A stretch of DNA of 64,000 nt from Spirometra erinaceieuropaei (lineage: Eukaryota > Platyhelminthes > Cestoda > Diphyllobothriidea > Diphyllobothriidae), in NCBI GenBank assembly GCA_902702965.1, contig CACRXP010000629.1, positions 62,001 through 126,000 of the forward strand. Reading direction: 5' to 3'. Position numbers and translations under genes: made by a program. Numbering within the stretch: position 1 is the first letter of the stretch; the number at the start of each line of letters is the position of its first letter. A model generated the notes under the pieces. The model did not search any database. It worked only from the letters and a program-made list of their open reading frames with translations, and was not told the DNA's origin. This document shows positions 57,347 through 64,000 of this stretch, piece by piece.

Positions 57347-59212
57347 TTTTGTGAAATGTTTATGTTATCAAAAAAATAAAGTGCGACGACAAATTACCGA
57401 TCACACGGCCTGCTTTACCAAGGTTTCCATGAACCATAACGTCCCATCGTTTCTCAGAAATAGTATATGCTAACAGAATGATCATAACCCTGCTTCTCGT
57501 GGAATTCAATGACAGTAAAATTCTCATTAGTGTTTTTTCAGAATCATCTGAAATATTTATGGTCACTAGATGCCCGAGTACAGAGGGAAATTTAATTTAG
57601 TTTACTTTAATTTAATTTCCAGCAGCCAACCGAAAGGGCACCTTATAACTTGCCACAGTAAGCATTACGTGACCAGCTCGTGCTATCCGCAGGACGCAAA
57701 CTTGGTGTATCTAACTTTAGCAAGACTCTTCTTATATCACCTCATACGATAGATAATATTTGTGATCACAACCAACCGGGCCACGGAGTCATCACCCAAA
57801 AGTAGAGCCTTCGACTTAAAGACGGTCAATGACGAATGAATCCGGGGGTATACCTGAGACGTTCAACCCACTGCTCCTGTCGTCGTTCGTTAGCAAATCC
57901 CATTTTTCCGGCATCACAGTCGAAGCAAATATAGAACAAACTAGTAGATGCAGTATCCCTTCGGAGATGGACAGTCGAAGACACTGAGTAAAAATGTTTT
58001 TTACCAACTTGTGACGCAATGATGCGAAAAACAGGCATGCGCGTAAACTGAGACACATAACGCTGGGGGTTGGGAAACAGATAAAGCGGAAGAGGAATAC
58101 TAGTTGGCGCGTCTGACATAGGTAAGACCCAGTTGTGTATATTCCTGAAAAAGCGCTCCGCGACGAATAACTACGTTTGCCAGCTATAGTTAGACTTGCT
58201 CTGAGACAACAGGCGCTACTTAGTTCACACGTCACATATTACCAAGCGTCTGTTAGTAGGTGTTATGCATAGCATTATTTCATCCGTGCAAAGTGCAACA
58301 AAACCACATGCCGGCTTCTTCGGTAAACTGCCCTCACAATTAGCTCCATATTGCGCAAATTACCTTTCACAACTTAAGGAAGGCGCAGTTTATAGACTCG
58401 GTATATTACTCAAGTAGTCGTACCCTTTTCAATGATGCTGCAAGATCGGGAGAAATCTTCCACGTTGTACCGTAATGCTGGTCTTGTAGCTGACGATCTA
58501 CACAGATTTTAGGGAGTGGAAGTAAGTTCGCCGAATCTGCTAGTCTGAGTAATAAAGAAACGTTGTTAGCTTGTGCTTAAGGTGCCTTACCTAAGGTGTT
58601 TTGCATCATGGCAATGCAGAGCACAGCACTAAACGCGCCGTTTTTATTTGACTTTAAAATGTGTCCCCTAGTATTTTCGTTCGATATTGACAGCATGCCA
58701 TAATTTTGAACTAAGAACTGCATTTTTTCTAAAACATAAAATAATGATGCCTCAAACCAAAAGCAACGAATTTGTGGAATCTCATAATATGTGTTAAAAC
58801 ACAGACATAATAGATATTTCTAAGGTTGCCATTGCTTTTGATTAGGCTTAATGACTAAACAAAAAGCACAGAAAATTCTAAGGAAATTTTTCGCAAGTAT
58901 TCATTGCATTTGTATATTTTTCATTTTGGCTAAAGCTTGGGACCTCTACGAACAGTTAAACGGCAAACGTATCTTTTCTTATTATTCCCCGCTTCAAGAC
59001 GTCAACAATTGTTTAATTTTCCAGATTACTGGTCAGTTTATGCAATGTTTTAAACATACGATAATCTTAGTGTCCGTTTGTGCTCCAGAAGGTTTAATTC
59101 AAGGTTTATTGAATTCAAAGCTTTAGCTGGTAGCTTGTATTATTCGCCCAAAGTGTGAATATTGATTTTGTTTTGCACTAAATAGAGGCTGTCAAGATGG
59201 GCGCATGTGAAA
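57347..59212. other. No recognisable gene
   Basis: AT-rich to mixed. A 139-codon minus ORF at 57816-58235 overlaps a 97-codon ORF in another frame. Neither shows a motif I can name. Confidence 0.5.
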
Positions 59213-59262
59213 GATGCGAACTCGCTTTCGGGACGCCGAGCGCTACTGCGCCTAACCGATGA
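59213..59262 (-). repeat. tRNA-Met-like SINE head
   Basis: On the minus strand GGTTAGGCGCAGTAGCGCTC resembles the D-arm region of elongator tRNA-Met (GTTAGCGCAGTAGG), and AAGCGAGTTCGCATC resembles its T arm, so pol III A and B boxes are present about 30 bases apart. The anticodon arm is decayed. It probably starts a tRNA-derived repeat extending leftward to about 59.13 kb. Confidence 0.5.
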
Positions 59263-60645
59263 GACCGCTAAGTGACCTTGACTTTAATCTGCTGATTCAG
59301 TCTCACTTTGTAGTACCTGCCAACTGAGACACTAGTTGAGTAAGCCTATTGCGTCACTTCTATGCCAACTTATTAATCTTAAACCTCCTGAAGTGCAAGA
59401 ATAAGCATTAGTAACATGGTAGACTTTCCGGGCACGGCACTGCGCCCCAGGGGATGCGTCCAACTTTTCCTTGAGTTTATTAGCCAGGAATCCACTTCTA
59501 GAATGCTGCTTCCCACTCTTCGGTAAGACGAAGCCTAAGACTAACTAGAAAGTGCAAGCTTTCAGTTTACTTCTATTCCCGTATAATGTAATGCAGCACA
59601 AGTCGTACCTTTAATACAAACGTTCCAATTACACTAGAAAAGGCAAACTGATTTCACCCATCATCCTTTTAATTTCTGCCTTTTAACTTCGAGAAGATTT
59701 AGACCCGGACTTCATCATGTCCTTGCACGTCGTCATAATCATCTTTATATGTATGACGCGAGCTGCGTCTGAAGAACTCCGATGGAGTTTGCTAACGAAG
59801 CTGCCTAGTTTATATGCTTAGCACCCACTTTTTCAGCCCACAAAGATCGCTCTGAGTTGGACACATAATCATTCGTTTAGGGAGCATTATATAGTGGAAT
59901 GCGTTTACAATAAATGCAGGCAGTAATTCATGGATGCACGCTCGTTGTTCCATGGATTAAAACTACTGATTCTATATCTTTCGATTAGCGCGAAAGAGAG
60001 AATCCGATAGACGGCGAGAAATCTCTTGCAAACATTGAAACGTAAAGTAAACTTTACAGTCTCAGGAGAGTGGGAGAGGCATTCAGTCGACTTCTGTCCA
60101 ATAAACAAACGGCTCGCTTCTTACTCAGGTTATCATCGAGGAAGTCAAAATGAGTCAAAATTTCGTTTTTCTAAACTGGTCATCAGTAGTTTATGTTACA
60201 GCTGGGCAGTGACGGATAAAACACAAAAGACAAGGCGTGGGGCAGACAGCTGAGTGTTTTCTAGTCAGGCCAACAAAGGAAGAAGGGAGGTAGGCTTTGC
60301 TTCTGAGTTTAGGAAGTAGGGAAAGTGTGTCGGAGGGAAGTGTTTGTGCTGCTTCACCTAAATTCTGCCTGTGAAAATTTTATTTATGTGGTTCAGCCAG
60401 ATCCGGATGGCTGCAGGTAATAGTTGAGGTTTTCTGGATGAAATCTGCATTCCTCGGAACGGATAAGCCTGTCGGTTTTGGCTAAACTATCATCCCTTTT
60501 TTAACAAAACGCTAAGCAAATGACAGTGTATGACGGAAGATTGTTCCAAACTGTTCTGCTAACCAGACGTAAACGGCAAGACTGACATCTGTGGCCTCCC
60601 AAGAGAATATAGGAACAGGAGTCGCCTTGAATACCGGATGCTTTG
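59263..60645. other. No recognisable gene
   Basis: AT-rich to mixed DNA, with ORFs of 67-75 codons and no recognised motif. Confidence 0.5.
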
Positions 60646-60790
60646 GTCGGGTTTATAGTTAAGATTAAGGTTACGTCAAGGACTCGGTTTAAGGCCAGAT
60701 TCAGAATCAAGTTTATGTTTAAGGTAGGGGGTTAGTGTTTATTGCAGAGCCAAGGTTTAGGTCGGGGTTAGGGTCTAAATTAAAGCCCCA
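60646..60790 (+). repeat. Degenerate GGTTAG-like tract
   Basis: G/T-rich with GTTAAGATTAAGGTTACG, GGGGGTTAGTG and GGGGTTAGGGTC words. It leads directly into the repeat R cluster. Confidence 0.6.
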
Positions 60791-60796
60791 GTTTAG

Positions 60797-63310
60797 TTGC
60801 ATATCAGGGTTATTCTTGAAGTAAGGACACGGGAATATTTTGACCGTTTAGTGAGTGAGCACTATAACAAATGCCAACATTTTGAGGTGAGGTTGCTGAC
60901 CCAGTTGCTGCCGCACGTGACGCCGATTGTGATACCTGCCGCCCCTCTGATATTGTTGTTGTTGTTGTTGGTTAAAATCCTGATCCAGTATTTGTCATGG
61001 TAGTACGCCTAAGAGCGGCTTCGCAGGCAACATCCAACTAAGCCCTATCCCGCCTCGGTCTTCCTCACTATGCTTTGCTACCGGCCCCAGAAGGGGGAAG
61101 GAGGATAAAGCGCTTTAGATGATGTGCATGACTATTATCACTATAAAACTAGCTCACACACAAGTCATCTTGTTTGCTCTTATCTGGCTGTGAAGCCCAC
61201 GGTAGACACGGTCGGACACTCGAGATGAACTGTCCTGTGTGTGTGTATGTGTGTCTTGTCTGAAAAGCCAATGGGGTTTCTGCGCGCAGGTCACCTGCGC
61301 CCTTTCCCGCCTCCGGTCTTCTTTCCTATGTCTTGAGACCGGACCCGGGTAGGGATTGAGGAAGAGAGAGAGTGCGGTAGATGTGCGCAAGTCCACTACC
61401 ACGCTTTAGTTAATCAAACCAATCAACAGTCCAGTTCTGTGTGCGTTTGTCCTCCAAACGGGTCACGTGCTAGATGCGCTGGACCAACACGGGGGCCACA
61501 TCGGACTTTGGCAGGCGTTATCTGTGCGCAATAACAAATGCCAACATTTGCGGTGTGCGCTGGCGGACCCTGTTGTCGGCAGCCGTCACACAACTGGACC
61601 ACTGCCACCACCCTATTGTTTTACGGTCAAAATCCTGGTCATTTGTGTCTGGACCAGGGGGTGCGGAGTGGAGCGCCAAGGCGAGGATCCGTCCGAGCCA
61701 TCCACCTGAGGCCTCCCCCGTCTCCGGTCTTTTTGACTTGGTCTTGACATCAGGCTCAGGCAGGGGAGGAGGAGAGAGTGTAGGTAGATGCTACGCAAGT
61801 CTACTGGCACTATAAACCCCTGCTTGCTGGATGACAGGCGTTATCGGAGTGAGCACTAGAACAAATGTCAACATTTCGCGGTGCGGTAGCAGACCCATTT
61901 GCTGGCCCACGTTGCTGCGCCTCTCCCATTGTTGTCGCTATTGATTAGAAGGCAAGATCTTACTTCTTTTGCCGCACCTGTTAAATACTAGCGGTTAGGG
62001 TGACGTGTTATCGTTAGGGGTTTGTGCTACGGGTTAGCGTTAGGGGTTAGGGTTATGGGTTGCGGTTATGGCTACGGTTTGTGTTAGGGGTTATAAGTGG
62101 AGTAAGTGGTTGGGATTAGGGTTGGGGGTTGGCGTTAGGGCTAAGTTTTAAACCCCATATTGCCACCGGCCTCGTATGACATGCGACTTACGATTGCCTA
62201 CAGCACGCACGGCTATTAAATAAGATCCGATTGACTAAAATGTTGTTCAAGTATTTGTTGCGGACTACATTGTGATGGTACGCCTGAGTGCGCGTTCGCC
62301 TGTACCATCCACCTGCACCCGCCTGCGTCCTTCCTGACCATGCTTTGACATCCGGATCAGGCGGAGGAGGAGGGTAAAGTGCTGTAGATACTGTGCAAGT
62401 CTACCACCACTTTAAACTATAGCTGCCGCTGTAGTCCCCCTTTTATCCAGCTCCGTTGTCACGGTCGATGGCAGCGACAATCGTTGCCAGGCTGCGGTCA
62501 CATGACCACCCCCGCCGGCTAGAACTGGGGCTCCTCCTGTCCAGCTTTTGTGACCCCTTAGTGACCCCACAAACTATTATCACCTCATGCGCGTCGGACG
62601 ATCGGGTTAGATACCCGTGAGCCGCTGTAACTATGCTTCCTCCCAATCCGTCCTATCTCATGACCAGCACTCAACCAGTCACCCCTACCTACTGACACAG
62701 ACTTGCACTCGCGCGTAAACGACACACCGCGACTGATGTTCTCCGTGAACGGACGCTCATCTCTGTCACAAGCAAACAGCCAACTTACGGCAACCTGCTC
62801 TATGTACAGCATAAACTATTCCTCACAGCTCCCTGACTGCTGACATTAGACGAAACGAATTTATTTTGCGTGGTTTAAGTTGATCTCACATCCTTGATCG
62901 CCACAAAAGTAACTCACGCACAAGTCACCGTGCCTCCTCTCGTCTTGCTGTAAAACACACGCTGGGCATCGTCGAACATGACAGTCAGACTGTCGTGTAT
63001 GTGTGTCAAGGGAATATGTACCCATAAAAATGCTTGCACATTTGGAGTGTGACGGCCGACCCAATTAAAAGCGCTGGGCCTATCAACTGGATCCCACGTG
63101 GCTCCCCATATTTGCTGTTTTTGAAAATTCTGGTCGGTTTATACTGTGCACTAGGGTGTGCAGTGGTAAGCCTAGGTAAGTGTTTACGTCGTAACAGTCA
63201 CCTTCGCCCTCGTGCGGCTTCGGTCTACTTGACTCTGTCACGACACTGGGCACGGCTGACGGGGATGTGCGAGTGCGGTAAATGCTGCGTAAGTCCATTG
63301 CTACTTTGAA
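60797..63310 (+). repeat. Clustered GC-rich repeat R (about six copies, some partial)
   Basis: Unit landmarks in order are: ACAAATGCCAACATTT with GGTG following; GACCC-GTTGCTGCC; AAAATCCTG; GTAGTACGCCTA-type; CCACCTGCGCCCT; GGTCTTCTT; GACCGG/CACCAGG; GGAGGAG; GTAGATG-TGCGCAAGTC; and ACTATAAAC. Copies or part-copies lie at about 60865-61150, 61270-61420, 61480-61815, 61835-61960, 62215-62425 and 62885-63305. Two inter-unit segments also match each other (TCACACACAAGTCATC...GTGTGTATGTGTGTC at 61150-61260 and TCACGCACAAGTCACC...GTGTATGTGTGTCA at 62910-63010). Small TTG, TG and AG runs occur inside. Reading frames are not kept between copies. Confidence 0.7.
61980..62150 (+). repeat. Degenerate TTAGGG-type tract
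   Basis: Dense telomere-like words (GTTAGGGGTTAGGGTTATGG, TTAGGGGTTATAAG, GGGATTAGGGTTGGGGGTTG) interrupted by point changes. This is the densest such tract in the window and lies inside the R cluster. Confidence 0.75.
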
Positions 63311-64000
63311 TCAAATCACGCGCAAGACGCTGTCTCTACAATCACCCTGCTTTAGGACACAAAGTGTACATTGTCGGCAAAGTCGATCAAACTATCGTGT
63401 GTGAAACTGGGTTTCTTATCTGGTCGGCAGATACGGTCGCGTTCTCAGTCTACTGCACGGTCTTCAGCCCGCCTGAGACACCGTTTCTTGATTCATACTT
63501 ACCGGCCTTATGCACACTAAGCCCCCTGGGAGACGTGCTCCGCTAATGTCTTTGATATACACAAACAGGATGCCGATTTATATGACTATCGTTTTGTGTG
63601 CTGAGGTTGCCAGATGTGAGTTATAAAAGATTCCATGGAAGGATTCAGAAGACTTGTTGTCAGATGTGTGTGTGCTTTCGAGGAATTTGTTTTGGCTGAG
63701 TGCATTTATATTCGAACGAAGTACACATTATAGCATGTGAACAATAAGATCCGTCTCTCCATACAAGTAGGGATTATGAAGAAAGGGGGAAGGGTAACAA
63801 GAAACGGTGAGTGAGGAGGCTGTAAGGGTGAGATAGAGCCCTGCCGGGTGGGTGGGGAAGATAAAAGAGAAAGCACGGAAAAGTGCTTGCGGTTAATCAA
63901 CCGTCCGTTAAGCCAAATGCGAAGCAGGCAGGAGTTTTTCATGCGCACAAGACCGGTTATGGTAATCGGATGGCAGTCGCTTCCGCTTTTGGCAGCAGAG
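63311..64000. other. No recognisable gene
   Basis: Mixed DNA. The start (63315-63420) keeps faint similarity to the R inter-unit segment. The rest has no supported feature. Confidence 0.45.

Noticed and set aside
57816..58235. 139-codon minus-strand ORF
   Set aside because: Overlaps a 97-codon ORF in another frame, composition not protein-like, no recognised motif.
61154..61810. Several overlapping 60-113 codon ORFs
   Set aside because: They lie in the GC-rich repeat R units, where stop codons are rare, and the frames differ from unit to unit.

Overview
This window looks like repeat-dense, non-coding DNA from a metazoan nuclear genome, most likely a flatworm and possibly a large-genome tapeworm. 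That placement is an inference. It rests on abundant GIY-YIG-bearing Penelope-like elements (PLEs), a CR1/Jockey-type LINE, tRNA-derived short repeats, degenerate TTAGGG-like tracts, AT-rich unique DNA, and the absence of bacterial-style genes or operons. There is one 604-base N gap (40927-41530). No intact protein-coding gene of the host could be established. The only host-gene candidates are one weak exon-like segment resembling a class B GPCR hormone-receptor domain (about 54.2-54.4 kb, minus) and one small secreted-peptide-like ORF (54732-54959, plus).

Nearly everything recognisable is a mobile element or its remains. Two PLE lineages are present. Lineage A (endonuclease motif YVGET) has a decayed copy at 3.93-5.70 kb (+), a 5'-truncated copy at 9.24-9.75 kb (+), a tail fragment near 8.0 kb, and an almost complete inverted copy at 35.54-38.21 kb (-) bounded by short pseudo-LTR direct repeats. 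Lineage B (motif close to YIGRT) has fragments at 3.28-3.69 kb (with an internal inversion), 45.78-47.69 kb (+) and 55.38-55.69 kb (-). Hammerhead-ribozyme-like motifs lie in the PLE tails, with a further isolated one at 38.6 kb. All those of the PLE tails share an unusual self-complementary 4-base helix III.

A decayed CR1/Jockey-type LINE (22.33-24.66 kb) lies between two diverged direct copies of an unrelated repeat of about 940 bp. A family of foldback elements about 1 kb long, with long inverted arms and no recognisable protein, occurs at 12.6, 30.7, 51.3 and 56.4 kb, with half copies at 19.4, 40.6 and 50.6 kb. A tRNA-derived repeat of about 308 bp is arranged head-to-tail around the assembly gap and ends in an inverted copy (40.7-42.5 kb), with a relative at 32.1 kb. 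From 60.6 to 63.3 kb there is a cluster of about six copies of a GC-richer repeat interleaved with degenerate GGTTAG-type DNA, with an isolated copy at 38.9-39.3 kb. A large GAT/GGT trinucleotide tract lies at 12.2-12.4 kb.

The long stretches in between are AT-rich. Their short ORFs show no recognisable family and are consistent with chance.
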